A program made the translations under genes and the position numbers. A DNA stretch of 64,000 nt from Fagopyrum homotropicum (Eukaryota > Streptophyta > Magnoliopsida > Caryophyllales > Polygonaceae): contig BSWB01000003.1 in NCBI GenBank assembly GCA_033239125.1, positions 131,988,320 through 132,052,319 on the forward strand, written 5' to 3'. Positions 10,338 through 22,151 of the stretch are shown in pieces (the first letter of the stretch is position 1; every line of letters starts with the position of its first letter). The notes below the pieces were generated by a model, which was not told the origin of the DNA, did not search any database, and worked only from the letters and a program-made list of their open reading frames with translations.

Positions 10338-13300
10338 TTGAAGATTATGAAAAGAGTTTTGGTGTTTTGGTGGATTGGAGTTGTTTTGAGCATTCGGTCA
10401 GTTTGCTCCGAAGAACACTCGGGTATGGATACGACACTGAACGTCGGGGCAATCTTCTCAATGGGTACTGTAAACGGGAAAGTTTCGAAGATCGCTATGG
10501 AAGCAGCTGTGAGTGATGTCAATTCCCATCCCACTGTTCTCGCCGGTCAAAAACTCTCTCTGCATATACATGATTCCAACTTCAGTGGCTTCCTAGGCAT
10601 CATGGGAGGTGATCAATTCCTTCTCAATCTATACTTATCCATGATGTTCATCTTTTTTTCTCCTTCCAACCAATCACCAAGTAATCAAGTCTTCTTTTGG
10701 TCATACTTAGGGGGTCGTTTGGTATCGATATACTAATTAAAGGTACCCGGTATGGGTATTAGATATGAGTATCAAAATATGGATATCAAATTGATACCAG
10801 TATTAAGATATGGGAATCAAACAACCCTAATTGCCAGATTAGTTCAGGACAGGGACAAGGAGGAAGGACAGGGACAATCAATTCAAACATCCTTAAAGTG
10901 CAAGTGAAACAATCGATTTCAATTCCTTCAAAATGCAAAACGATCCCGAAGGAAACATTACTTGGTAAACAGAATCAGGATGGTAGGGTTGGTGGCGGCA
11001 GGAGGAAGGAGAAGGGAAGGTCGGGAGAAGAAATATGAAGAGAAAGAATATTGATAGAAGGAAGCTGATACCGTCAAAAAAAAAATATATGTATCAAAAT
11101 AGGGTATTCATGTACCAGAGTGTTATTTTAATACCGATATCCTAAAATACCAAATATGATATTGATACCAAACGACCCCTATGAGCCACTATCCTAGGCT
11201 AGAGTTTAGATACTAATATACGGTGATTTTAAATTCAGGTTACTTTAAGTTATGTAATTTTGGAGTTAATTTGTTAGATGATATATAACAGCTTTGCAGT
11301 TCATGAAGATGGACACAGTTGCGATAATCGGGCCTCAATCTTCAGTGATGGCACGGGTGCTATCGCACATCTCGAACCAGCTCCACGTCCCCCTGCTATC
11401 CTTCACAGCGCTTGATCCCACCCTCTCTCCCATCCAGTTTCCTTACTTGGTCCAAACTGCGCCCAATGACTTGTTTCAGATGACCGCCATTGCTGAACTC
11501 GTCAGCTTCTATGGTTGGTCCGAGGTAACGGTTGTGTTCACTGAGGATGATCAAAGCAGAAACGGAATCGGTGTGCTGGGTACCAAGTTAGCTGAACGGC
11601 GTTGTAAAATATCATACAAAGCTGCTCTCCCACCTGACATACGCGCCGACGAAGCATCTATAAGAGCTGCTCTGAATGAAGTTAAGATGATGGAGTCTAG
11701 GGTGATCATTGCACACACAACGACTCTTTTAGGCCCGCGGCTTCTCAAAATAGCCGAGGAGCTCAACATGATCACGGACGGGTATGTTTGGATAGCCACT
11801 TCTTGGCTCTCCACTGTCTTGGACGCGAAATCGTTGCATAACCCAAAGATTTTCGAGTCCTATCAAGGAGTTTTGACACTTCGCCTTCATACTCCTGACT
11901 CGGATAGGAAGAAGGAATTTATCTCTAAGTGGAAGAGCTTAAGCAACGATTCGATTGGATTGACTGCTTCCGGTTTATATGCTTATGATACCGTTTGGTT
12001 GCTTGCTCATTCTCTTGGGTCGTTTTTTCATAGAGGGAACAATATATCGTTCTCTGATGATCCACTTTTGGCTTCGGCTGGAGAGGGGATTCTAAACTTG
12101 AATGCATTGAGCATTTTCAATGGAGGACGAACCCTACTCGACCTGATTCTGAAAACTTCATTTGCTGGAGTAACTGGTCGGCATTGCATCGTTGATCAAG
12201 ATAGATCCTTGTTTCATACATCTTTTGACATTCTTAATGTTGTAGAAGATCAAATGAAACTGATTGGATACTGGTCCCATTACTCGGGGCTCTCGGTTGT
12301 GCCTCCTGAGTCTCTGTATAGAAAACCAGCTAACCATTCGATGGTTAGCCAGCAATTGTCTGATGTGGTTTGGCCGGGAGGGAAGACGGAGAAGCCTCGC
12401 GGTTGGATTTTTCCGCACAATGGAAGGAGACTACGAATAGGAGTTCCGTATCGCGTTAGCTTTCAAGGGTTTGTTGTAGCAGACCAGAACTCTCACATTC
12501 ATGGTGGGTACTGTATTGATGTGTTTCTTGCTGCAGTGAAGCTGCTTCCATATCCGGTCCCCTTTGAGTTTGAGTTGCTTGGAGATAGGCATCAGAACCC
12601 TAATTATGATGAACTTATCAACAAGATCACAACAAATGTAAGTGCAAAGATCAACATATGTAATGAATCCCAATATGCATCATGATAACTTGGCTTGTTT
12701 CTATATTGCAGGAAATTGATGCTGCTGTTGGTGACATTGCTATCATAACAAGCAGGATCAAGAAAGTCGATTTCACTCAACCATACGCAGAATCCGGGCT
12801 AGTTGTCATAGCCCCAGCTAAGGATTTGCACGGCAATGCATGGTCGTTCTTGAAGCCGTTTACTCCAGGGATGTGGGCGGTCACAGCTGCTTTCATCCTA
12901 ATTATTGGGGCAGTTATCTGGATTCTTGAACACAGGATAAATGATGAATTTGCTGGACCGCTAAGGGCACAAATCGGGACGGCTTTGTGGTTAGTTCATG
13001 AGTTTGAATCATCTCAATCCCTACGCGTTTTACACAGATTGACAACTCTAACATCTGCCCTTGCTGTTCTCTGATACTTGCAGGTTTGGTTTCTCAACCA
13101 TGTTTTTTGCCCACAGTAAGTATAAACTCAAACACAGCCTCTGCATATTGTGAGATTTCACTATAGAAGCTGCTGACAAAGATTCAATTCTCTTGATACT
13201 TTCCAGGAGAAAACACATTGAGTACTTCTGGCAAGGTGGTCATGTTCATATGGCTCTTTGCAGTATTGATAATTCAATCCAGCTACACAGCTAGTCTAAC

Positions 13301-14124
13301 CTCTATCCTGACTATTCAACAACTATCCTCACCAATAAAGGGGATTGATTCATTGATAGTGAGTACAGAGCCTATAGGATACCAGGTAGGCTCCTATGCA
13401 GAAAACTACATGATCCAGGAGCTTGGCATCCCCAAGTCTAGATTGAAGGCTCTGAATTCACCTGAGGAATACGCCAGAGCTCTTCAAAATGGGACTGTAG
13501 CTGCAGTTGTTGACGAAAGGCCTTACATTGATCTCTTTCTTTCAAAATACTGCCAGTTTGTCGTCGTTGGCCAGGAGTTCACCAGAGCCGGCTGGGGCTT
13601 TGTAAGCATCTCTTAACACAACATCAATTTTCCTCGAGTCTGATCAATTGCATTGCTCTTGCAAAATGATAAACATTTGTTTTCCTTAGGCGTTTCCTAG
13701 AGATTCTCCGCTTGCAGTTGACATGTCTACAGCTCTGCTTCAAATATCCGAGGACGGTACCCTACAAAACATCACTAGTGCATGGGAAAAGAAGATAAAA
13801 ACAACTTGTATCCCTCTAGACTCTGAAGGGGATACGGAGCAGCTCCAACTTAGTAGTTTTATAGGGCTTTTCCTTCTATGTGGGATTGTTTCTGTGATTG
13901 CTCTCTCTATTTACTTTTATATGATCACGAGCAAGTACAAGCGTCATCTTCTTGAGGTGTACAATCCTCCAACTCATGGTAGCTCCCGTGCAGCTCGGAT
14001 CCAAAACTTCTTGTCGTTTGTCGACAAGAAGGAAGAGGAGTTAGAGGAGTATCAGAGCAAATTAAAGAGGAAACATACTTCAGCGTCATCAGACAAGGAA
14101 GGGACTAGTGAGCTCAGAGGTTGA
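10338..14124 (+). CDS. GLR3: Glutamate receptor-like channel, clade III (GLR3)
   Basis: I join six exons: 10338-10608, 11292-12637, 12712-12989, 13084-13115, 13207-13601 and 13690-14124. All use GT-AG sites, all phases agree, and they give 918 residues. Residues 1-25 form a signal peptide. The amino-terminal receptor domain (about 45-390) has ALQFMKMDTVAIIGPQSS and PLLSFTALDPTLSP. Ligand-binding half S1 starts at about 471 (LRIGVPYR); VDFTQPYAESGLVV is the conserved S1 end. M1 is about 593-613, the pore loop lies at the exon 3/4/5 joins (LWFGFSTMFFAHRENT), M3 ends SYTASLTSI (about 667-675), then S2, and M4 is about 831-853. Plant GLRs are amino-acid-gated cation channels in plasma or internal membranes. 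Clade III is clear from the sequence; GLR3.7 is my best guess but is not certain. Intron 1 carries a MITE. The gene looks intact. Confidence 0.93.
10710..11180. mobile_element. MITE in GLR3 intron 1
   Basis: The terminal inverted repeats read GGGGTCGTTTGGTATCGATAT (from 10711) and, on the other strand, GGGGTCGTTTGGTATCAATAT (ending 11179), with one mismatch in 21. The inner sequence is rich in GATATC/GGTATC-like words, and further inverted matches follow. It is about 470 bp and has no coding frame. The target duplication is unclear, so I cannot choose between hAT and PIF/Harbinger origin. It lies wholly in the intron, away from both splice sites. Confidence 0.75.
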
Positions 14125-14754
14125 ATGCCAAATCGTTGTAGCTTATTATGAAATCATCACTGCTCACAGTTTCGAAGAAGCTATTTAACAGATGGATATA
14201 GCTACATATTGATCCTAATTCCTAGCTTGTACTAATTCCTGATCATAGCAGTTGATCATTTCATATCATTTTCTTACTAACTAATTTTGAAATGTAAGAC
14301 TTGCTAATTCTGTCTAAAAAAAATACCAAATGTAGCGAATAAAATTGACATGATCCACCAAGTAGTTCATATTCAATAAAAGCAACAAACTTTATAAAAA
14401 TAATGAGAAATTACAAACAAAAAATGCATTATTATTTTGTTGTAAACGGACAAGCTCCTCAAAACCACCAGGGAATACTGAACATACCTGCATAGAGGAG
14501 ATTACTTGCAATCAAAGTCTACAAAGATCCTCCTACATTTAACTACAGACAAACTTAGCTGAGATGCTGCTACCGTACATGGATTGATTGATATACCAGA
14601 CCAACTTCCTTTTTCAGTGAAATTATTGACCCCCAAATCGGAAATGCTCAAGAATAAGCACCCCCAATGGACCATTCATCATGCAGGGACTTACGCTTCC
14701 CCGAAACCCTTTCATCTTGAACTTGAGAGACTCTTTCATGAATCATGGAGAAGA
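14125..14754. other. Convergent 3' intergenic region GLR3/TIC21
   Basis: The two 3' ends face each other across 630 bp. It should hold both 3' UTRs. The AT-rich centre (about 14290-14430) holds poly-A-like signals on both strands, for example AATAAA at 14339 and 14375. I see no additional gene. Confidence 0.5.
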
Positions 14755-17207
14755 TCATGCAATCTTAGGCACAGGAGCAGGTTGTGAAGGGGATACGGTC
14801 ACGGAACGCAACAATTCCAAGGAAGAAACAAGCCCCAAAAAGTGTGAGAGGATGGTATTAGCTGATGCCTGCAAAAATATCACGGGAGTGTCCTTAACAA
14901 GTTTCCAAAACTTCACATTTTTAGAGAAGTAATGAATCCATTATTTAGGATGCACGGAACCTATCAAACATTTAAACCATTTTATCCTGCAATAGGATGT
15001 TAATAACATGAGGTTTTATTGCAACTAATTTAAGGATGGTATCACCAAATGTCCAAATGATGGATTTTATCATTAATAAAAGCAAGATGACAGGATCTTG
15101 AACAAGTGTGTATGGACGAAAAATTTTCAACAAGACACAGTTATCACCATTAAACCCCAAATTGGCATTAGATGTTAATTCATACTGAGCTTTTGGAGTC
15201 TCGAAGAAAAGATTACCTGCACTAAGAAAACATCCAAGGCAAGAACAGGGCTGTATCCAGGAGTAACTCCCTGGTAGTAAGGAGTAGCAGAAGTCGTGAG
15301 GGCCTTTGCAACTAGTAGCCCGACTGTTGCTTGCATGCCTAGAATAGCAGAACCCATCCCTAAAAGATTTACAACTATTCCGTTTTTCAGACTTTTCACA
15401 ACATCAGCACGAGGAGGAGCCTGCAAGTCATGATATCAGGCTACTGTCTTGTGTCATGATTCCTAAATTGATGGAGAGATATAAAATACTTCCTAATGAT
15501 TCTAGTTACCAATACCAGTTGTACCTATGTAAAACGGTGACAAATATGATGTTTCCCGTTTTCGTATCGTTCCGTTTCCTCATCCATTCCGTGAAACATA
15601 GGTTGCTACTAAAGCACAATCTAAGACTGTTAAATGAAAAGCTGACCTTATAATATAACATACAAGCCTAAACCATGTTCTCAATAGATGTACAATTGGA
15701 CTCTTTTTCTTCACAAAATCAAGATAAGAAAGGAAATAGGTCTATTGGAAGAAAAATGGGTCCAAGGTGTAAGCAGTAACATCATCATTGAGGGGCATCA
15801 AGCAAAGCCACCTAGGAAGCCAACATTATTGTTTATTATGTGATGTTTAAATAAATGAATTGGTCTTCTAGTTCAAAATTCTGGCCAAAATATTGTCATT
15901 ATAGGTCACAAGCTCCAGATAAATCTTAAGACACATGTATACAAATCACTGAAAAAAGACTTGGACAACTGTCTAACAGAACTGCAAGTGTTGAAAACTT
16001 GATCTCCGTCACTGTTTCATACCTTGGAGGGATCATATGCAGTCTTCCGAAGCCTCTCTGATAGTCGTATGTAGCCAAATGACCAAAATACAGATATAAA
16101 TGCAGCTGCAATCCCAGCTGCAGTAGAATAAAATGTGAAAGGGGAAGTGATGTTCCCAGTGATAATTATGGAAAACGAAAGAATCACAGCAGAGACCACA
16201 GTGCAGATGAGTTGTGCCCAAAATCCAAAGCTGCCCAACCTCTTGAAATACCTCCCAGTGATCTCTAATCGTTTGGCCACCTACACACCAGGATTCGAGA
16301 AGGATTTACCCAATTGTCAAATTACCACCGGAATTACACTATAGAGTTCAAACATTCTAGACTGACATCAAGGGGGGTGATTTCACCCTACAACAGCACT
16401 AGCCCAAGCAAAACTCCTTAGATATATAGTACAGATAATGACAATAAATCAAAAACCACGCCATTCCTTATTAGTTTCAATAAACCACCTCAAATCCCTA
16501 CACTATTACATCAACCCTTTTTCATCAAAGAAGCATGTCAACAAATCAGAATTGAACCAGAACTGAAGAAGATTGAGGCTTTTACTGGATCATCTTATAT
16601 GATAGGATTTAATCAGTTAAAGTCTACAATTTGAGGTGACAGAGGTGTTCAACAAAAGTTGTAGTACTTTTTAAGTGAATGCTTCCAAAATACTACGTAT
16701 AAAAATGGCCCTTCTTTCGTCACTGTTTTAGCTTCTTCCAAAGTCCAACCAGTCGGAATCAAAGCCAAAATTTGCTTGCCAAAGCACAGCTGGATGATAA
16801 CTTACGAACTTAAGTAAAGAAAACACCAACGACGCTTCCAAGCTCCAATAATCGGTTCAAGAGATCGAAAACCACAGAAAATTCCCCAAACCTAAACTAA
16901 TGGCCGAAAAAAATCAAACTGGGATGATTACCTGAGCGAGCTTGGCCTGCTCGGTTTCATCAGAGGGGAACGGGACAGAAGATGGAGCGGACGCGAGTGG
17001 CGCAAATGCAATCCTGTGTCTCCCTCCCTTGGGCAAGGAGAGAGAAAACAAAGAGGAATTCGCAGCGGAAGGAGAAGAGAGAGAGAGACCTGAGTAAGGT
17101 CGACTGATACGCAGATCGGAAGCAAGTTTAGGAAGAAAAGCTCCGGTCACCGTCGCTAGCGACGGAAATGTGCCGGGGCGAGCCGCCGGCAGAAGTAGCG
17201 TTTGCAT
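14755..17207 (-). CDS. TIC21: TIC21 / PIC1 chloroplast inner-envelope protein
   Basis: Four exons on the minus strand join in phase 0: 17207-16932, 16280-16023, 15420-15217 and 14868-14755, giving 283 residues. Residues 1 to about 75 are a Ser-rich plastid transit peptide (MQTLLLPAARPGTFPSLATV). The mature part starts near DETEQAKLAQVAKRLE and has four hydrophobic segments: FWAQLICTVVSAVILSFSI, a TFYSTAAGIAAAFISVFWS segment, NLLGMGSAILGMQATVG and LSHFLGLVSSLELL. It matches Arabidopsis TIC21 almost block for block (GYIRLSERLR, APPRADVVK, GYSPVLALDVFLVQASANT). The family protein lies in the chloroplast inner envelope and has been described both as a protein-import component and as an iron permease (PIC1). 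All introns have GT-AG ends. The small last exon is only 114 nt, which a simple frame scan misses. Confidence 0.94.
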
Positions 17208-18374
17208 TGTAGCAGAGAGAATAGAAAAGGGAGTGTTCTCAGATTACAAGAATCTTTTGTTGAGGTCGAATTGACGGGGAAATAAAATAAAAGGTTAAAT
17301 GAGGGTGACGCACACTTTCTTCTGGGCTGGTGTATGGCCCTTAGAAGCTTTTGGAATATGGGCTCTGCGGGTGATTTTGTGCCCAGTACGCTCAAGAGCC
17401 CGAAACGGATGATTTTTAGAACACGAAGTTGAGGATAGTTAGAAAACGGGGTTGCTATTCGGTCAGACACGGGAGACAACACGGGCGTTTTCTGGATGCG
17501 ACTCCCGGACGCATTTCGAATGCGCCCCGGAGACAGATTATGCATGTGCCCCGGAGACAAATTATTCATGCGCCCCGTTGCCACCTTTAAACAGCGCCCA
17601 AGACTGGTGTTCAGAATTGCAATCAAACGTCCACGTAATAGGTTATTTTAACATGAATTGTCTTGAATTAGTGTTTGAACTAATCTATATCAATAACATT
17701 CGCCATGGAAAAGAAGCTGTAAAATAAAGTTGAGAATAATTTTATACAAGAATATTAAAACTCGCCGTAGACTCCGCTTGGATCAGTGGCAGCCGGTGAG
17801 AGCAATTCACTGGATGGATTTCTCAATCGGTAACCATCAGATAACCTGCAACGTTCGAGCAAGAACGCTGAACCAGACGGCGGAAAAGGGGAGAAGGAAG
17901 ATCATTACGAGGCTGATCAGGGCGAGGACGATTCTATCACCGAGCGTCTGATTGAAAACGAAGAAATCAACCTGCAATGTTCGAGCAAGAAGAAGCAGAG
18001 AAGCAAAGAAGAAGAAAGAAAGCGAAGAAACTCCCAAAAAAAATGAGGCGGTTGTTACTTAGGAAGTGGAGGCAGGCGAGGGTTTTAAAACCCTCGTTTG
18101 GAGCGCAGGAGAGATGCGCCCGGGTGGCGGGCACACGTTGCGCCTGCGCCCCGTAGTCTTGTTGTGCCCGCGCCTTGCTCCTGCTCTATCCCTGTGCCCC
18201 GTACTCGAAATTCAATTGCCTTGACTCGTTTGTTATTTTTGGACTGACCGACTAAAATCACTCTTAGAAAATGGTGAGTTACCTTCAAAATTTTTAAATG
18301 GTCCTTCGATCATCAACACAGTTGATTTATCTGAATATATGTCTGACTTGTATTTGTTCAAAGAAAGAAAGATG
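17208..18374. other. Upstream region of TIC21 with small GC-rich repeats
   Basis: About 17208-17300 is the TIC21 leader and promoter. At 17520-17582 a short unit of about 27 bp built on GCCCCGGAGACA.ATTAT occurs twice plus a partial third. At 18110-18200 there is another GC-rich block (GCGCCTGCGCCCCG, GTGCCCGCGCC) resembling those in the Ty3/gypsy LTRs. No host gene is convincing except the possible small frame listed separately. Confidence 0.4.
17837..18037 (-). CDS. Small hydrophobic ORF, 66 aa, uncertain
   Basis: The frame reads MGVSSLSFFFFASLLLLART, then a loop, then a second hydrophobic stretch (IVLALISLVMIFLLPFSAVW). The phrase LARTLQV occurs at the end of both hydrophobic parts because about 25 bp (cttgctcgaac.ttgcaggtt) is duplicated about 125 bp apart. 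It could be a first exon, a duplicated intron-exon junction (ttgcag/gtt) or chance. I know no homologue and see no downstream exon. Confidence 0.15.
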   Translation of the reverse strand: MGVSSLSFFFFASLLLLARTLQVDFFVFNQTLGDRIVLALISLVMIFLLPFSAVWFSVLARTLQVI

Positions 18375-18649
18375 TAAGAGCATCCCAATAGCTTCTCCAT
18401 TTTAAAATATTTGGAGAATTTTAAAGATTTTTTCTTCCTAAACTTACATTTTTCATTTCATTCTCCAAAATGGAATATAATGGCAAAAAAGTGAGGAATC
18501 TTCCCTAAATTTGAAGACATTCTCCAAATAAATGGAGAATTCTTCAAGATAGGGAATCTGTTAGATTTGATAAAAATATAAAGGGTAGATTTTTACTTTT
18601 AATTCTCCATTTTGAAGAAGAGTTTAGAGAAGTTGTAGGGATGCTCTAA
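18375..18649. mobile_element. Tourist-like MITE (PIF/Harbinger type), TAA TSD
   Basis: The element runs from GAGCATCCCAATAGCTTCTC (18378) to its near inverted copy GAGAAGTTGTAGGGATGCTC (ending 18646). TAA flanks both sides (18375-18377, 18647-18649), the TWA duplication of this superfamily. The inside is AT-rich, with repeated 'attctccat' and no coding frame. It lies within a few bases of the broken end of the Ty3/gypsy LTR that starts at 18653. Confidence 0.85.
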
Positions 18650-18652
18650 CAT

Positions 18653-20298
18653 TATGGATCTTGACCCTAGTTTGACAATAAATTTACTGGATCTTACAAC
18701 AAGGCACAAATAAATATAAAACCAAACATTTATAAACTGAAATATCAACAACATAAAACATACAAAACCTCGGCCGAGTATCAAAACAGGTAACATCATA
18801 TGCATGTGTACATCCCAAAAACTCTTACACCGCCTAAATATACGGAAGTCCTCAACTGATCACCCCACCAGATCACTATGCAGTCTTCCTATCTTGCAAA
18901 TCATATACAACACGGTATAAAAACGTTAGCTAACAATTCATGAATAAGAATAACGGTAATAGCACACATAAACACATAATCACATCATAACATGCCCATG
19001 CTCACACACATCAACCGTTTATTATCTTCATTATGTTATAACATTACTAATTCATTCTATGTGATACGAGGAGTAAAACCACCTTGCCTCTGTCCTCTTT
19101 CAACACGCAGGTTTGGAATTGGTGCCAATCGTCACCACCAGGTGGAATGGTCGCAAAGAACCCCCTAATTGTCCAATTTTGAACTAAACAAGTTATCACC
19201 GCCCGTTATCATACAGTTGGGCCAATTAATACATATATGGTCATCCTAGTCCGGTTAGGGCATCAATGCTGCACATATATGCACACACACCACTATCACA
19301 ATCACTACAAACCATAAACGTCAACTAAGTAAGCCCAAAGGACTTACTTGTCACAAGGTAGTCCTAACTAGTGGTCATGATTTCCCCTCGAGGAAACGAT
19401 CCAATGCATGTATAAACAAGGCACACAACATCAATCACTATCAAAAGGTAGGAGATTTCACTTCCTAGTCTCCAAGACCATACAAGATCATGACCCATAA
19501 ACTAATCCTCGATAACTTATTAATAACCCAAAGATGCCTAAGGCATTCCTCAACATATCATAACATCAAACTCATCTAAACGAACACTAACATGCTTTCA
19601 CATCCTAACCATAACACAAAGGAAGGAAATGACACATACCAACACTTGGTATATCCTTGACAAAGACGCACCTGCGGGAATGAATGGGCACAAGGGCGAT
19701 GACAAGCTTCAACCGTAGGGGTGGTCCACACCAGGCGCAAGGGCGTCTCTTTGATAGGGGCGATTTTGTAGCACACGATTGATCTCTCTCTCGATCCACA
19801 ACACACACAGAGGCTCAGTTTAGGCACTAAGGCCTTCAACATAACACATACACACATCCATAAACATCCACACATCAATTCCTTGTTGGATCAAACAAGG
19901 AAAGGAGAAGGAAGGAAGGAAGGAAGGAAGGAAGAAAGAAAGAAAGGGAAGGAAGAGGGTTTACCCTCTTCTGTAACTAGACAGAACCAGATCCCACACA
20001 GTTACACTTCTCAAACCTCAACAACCAGCAGCTACAACATCATCATATCTATAAAAGATCACACTTAGAAGAAGATCAAAGAAGAAATCAAAGAGAAAAA
20101 CCAAGAGAAGGAGAGAAAGAAAGGAAGAGCGTAAAGAGGAGAAGATGAAGACTAAAGGAAGCAAGCCCTCCTCAAAGGATAGAGAAGGAAACTACTGCAA
20201 ACCACAAAATGCGGGTCATCAATGCCGCGGGGGCGGCTCCGCACTTGCAGTTCAGCTGAGGCACAGGGGCGGGGTCACTAGGAACTAAGGATATTACA
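18653..20298 (-). mobile_element. 3' LTR of the minus-strand Ty3/gypsy element (truncated)
   Basis: On the minus strand it starts TGTAATATCC (20298) directly after a polypurine tract. The end, as seen in the sister LTR at 39614-40303, is missing a few dozen bases. About 600 bp aligns well with that sister LTR (repeated 'ccaccagatcact..gcagtcttcctat', 'cggtaatagcacacataaacacataatcacatcataacatg'). It contains the conserved donor hairpin at 19326-19349. Short open frames inside are not supported. Confidence 0.8.
19898..19945. repeat. (GGAA)n/(GAAA)n microsatellite
   Basis: About eleven tetranucleotide units lie inside the LTR. They account for the EGRKEGRKEERKK frame here. Confidence 0.85.
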
Positions 20299-20340
20299 TC
20301 AGATCTCCCTAAAAACAAGTTTCGTCCTGAAACTTGAACA
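20299..20340 (-). other. Polypurine tract and adjacent hairpin (minus Ty3/gypsy)
   Basis: The minus strand reads CAAGTTTCA, AGGACGAAACTTG, TTTTTAGGGAGATCTGA and then the LTR start. The polypurine tract primes plus-strand DNA synthesis in this class. The hairpin directly before it (forward 20316-20324 with 20328-20336) is also present at 56314-56334. Confidence 0.75.
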
Positions 20341-20454
20341 AACCAAAATCCTCTCGGGCCCATACGCTAAGGTATACACACTTTCTCTATCGGAGGCATA
20401 ACATCTCCGCTCATAAGGTATCAACCTCTATAACTCTACAACCTCAACACACAA

Positions 20455-20741
20455 GCATGGAGGAATCACCCTCTCCAGCAACATAATCATAATCACTACC
20501 CATTGGCATATAGGGAAACTATCTCTAGCCAACCCATGATCAGATCACAATGGCATGGAGAAAAATCATTTCCAGCCAAACCATACTCATAACGCAAGGG
20601 CATGAAGGAAAACCATCTCCAGCCAAACTATACTCGTATCACCATAGCATGGAGGAAGAACCATCTCTAGCTAGACCATAATCATACCTCGATAGCATGA
20701 AGGAAGAACTATCTCCAAGTATAACCATAACTCGTGCTAGC
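20455..20741 (-). repeat. 47-51 bp tandem repeat, 6 copies, in the 3' region of the element
   Basis: Units begin GCATGGAGG/GCATGAAGG at 20455, 20506, 20553, 20600, 20647 and 20695, and share 'ccatctccagccaaaccatactcat'. They lie between the chromodomain remnant and the polypurine tract. They are diverged from each other, so they are old. Confidence 0.8.
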
Positions 20742-20879
20742 ATATCAAGATCTAATAAGATCACACAACACATATCACAATCTAGCACAAAACAACACAT
20801 ATCAAAATACATATGCACATAACTAACCAAGATAGCACTAAGATCTACTCATTGATCCTAGATGTGCATCTATTTGGAT

Positions 20880-21060
20880 AGTTCTTCTAGATACTATCCT
20901 TTGTCTCCCATGTAGCCTCATCAGGTCCTCACCTCGACCACTATATCCTCAACATAGGAATGTCCTTCGAATGCAATCGTCTCACACCCCACTCTAGGAT
21001 TGCTATTGGATGCTCAACAAACGTGTGGTCCGGCTCAACAAACGTGTGGCCAAGGATAGG
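20880..21060 (-). pseudogene. pol: Integrase C-terminal chromodomain remnant
   Basis: The minus-strand frame gives PDHTFVEHPIAILEWGVRRLHSKDIP and, after a frameshift, EATWE. These match the P..ILDR..R.LR.K.IP..KV.W..H..EEATWE pattern of Tekay/Del-type chromoviruses. In those elements the chromodomain is thought to steer integration to marked chromatin. It ends at 21060, where the Athila LTR begins. The integrase part at 35026-35562 is its likely missing partner. Confidence 0.6.
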
Positions 21061-22151
21061 TTAAGACAAATCTCTAACTTTGGATCAAAGCAAAAGCAAA
21101 GAACGTACGACAGAGGAAAACCACGGCTGAATCTTGAGGAACCACGGCCGTGGAACTCAAGAACAGACCGTGAAAAGTCTCTACGACGAGGTTTCTCGCA
21201 ACTCTCAAGGTCCAATATGTTTTGGTTCAATCTATCATCATCTAAGCCACAACTATCAACCCTTCACCTTAGAATTGCTAAAGGGTTTTAACCAACAATC
21301 ATTGCCATTGAATCAATAATCAATGTAAAAAGAGAAAAATGGTAAAACCTCGAAAACTCAATAATACCCGAAAAGTCAATCTCAATTCAAACCAAAAAGT
21401 ATATGTGTTCAATGTACGCAGGATAGAGAACAGAAAACCTCACAATAATCTCTAGGAACAATGAAGAACGGGATGTCAATCCATCTTCGAAAGGAATCCT
21501 AAGATCTTCTCCAAATACGCAATCTCAAAATGCGTCCTTTTCGGAATCTTTCTTGTACGCAATAAAATCTTCCTAAGTAATGCTTCCAAATGCCCTCCGT
21601 GCTGGATGTATACGAACTCCCTTTTTTCTCCTTTCTTCAGCCTTCTTATAGGGGACTAATAGGGTTATGAAAAGCCCGATAACTGTTGCTGACGTGGCAA
21701 ATATGACACGTGGAAACCGTTATAGAAACCACGGTCTAGTGCAAATTTCCACGGCCGTGGAATAGGTCATGGAACCTTCTATTGCTCTCAAACTCGTTTT
21801 CCACGACCTCAATTCCTAAACCACGGCCGTGATTCTCTTGGTTTAGCCGTGAGGATTCCAATTCCTTTGCAAAAGCCTTTGTTTCGTAAAGTTCTCAAAT
21901 TATGCTCCTTCTTTGCCTTCTCCAATGCATCCTTTTGATGCCTAGCATGATCAAATACTCCTAATCTCTCATATATGCTCCAATCCAAGCCTTTATTCAC
22001 CTAAAAATACAACAAAGCTTGTGTAGATCTCTATATCGACAAAATAGGTGAATGTGCTTATAAATGCTTCAAACTCATATCCATGTACACAACTAAAAGG
22101 GAAAAACAATCAAAACAAGTGCCTAAAATATGGTCATATTTCATTCTATCA
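21061..22151 (-). mobile_element. Athila 3' LTR (R/U5 end deleted)
   Basis: The minus-strand start is TGATAGAATGAAATATG (22151). It aligns with the 5' LTR from there to 'ttaagacaaatc' at 21061, with differences at roughly one base in twenty by eye. Palindromic words occur at 21142-21153, 21749-21760 and 21821-21832. Confidence 0.85.

Noticed and set aside
11551..12673. Several antisense frames within GLR3 exon 2
   Set aside because: They are shadows on the opposite strand of the receptor domains.
17156..17626. 156-codon minus frame upstream of TIC21
   Set aside because: It overlaps TIC21 exon 1 and its leader in another frame and contains the GCCCCGGAGACA repeats. It has no recognisable domain.
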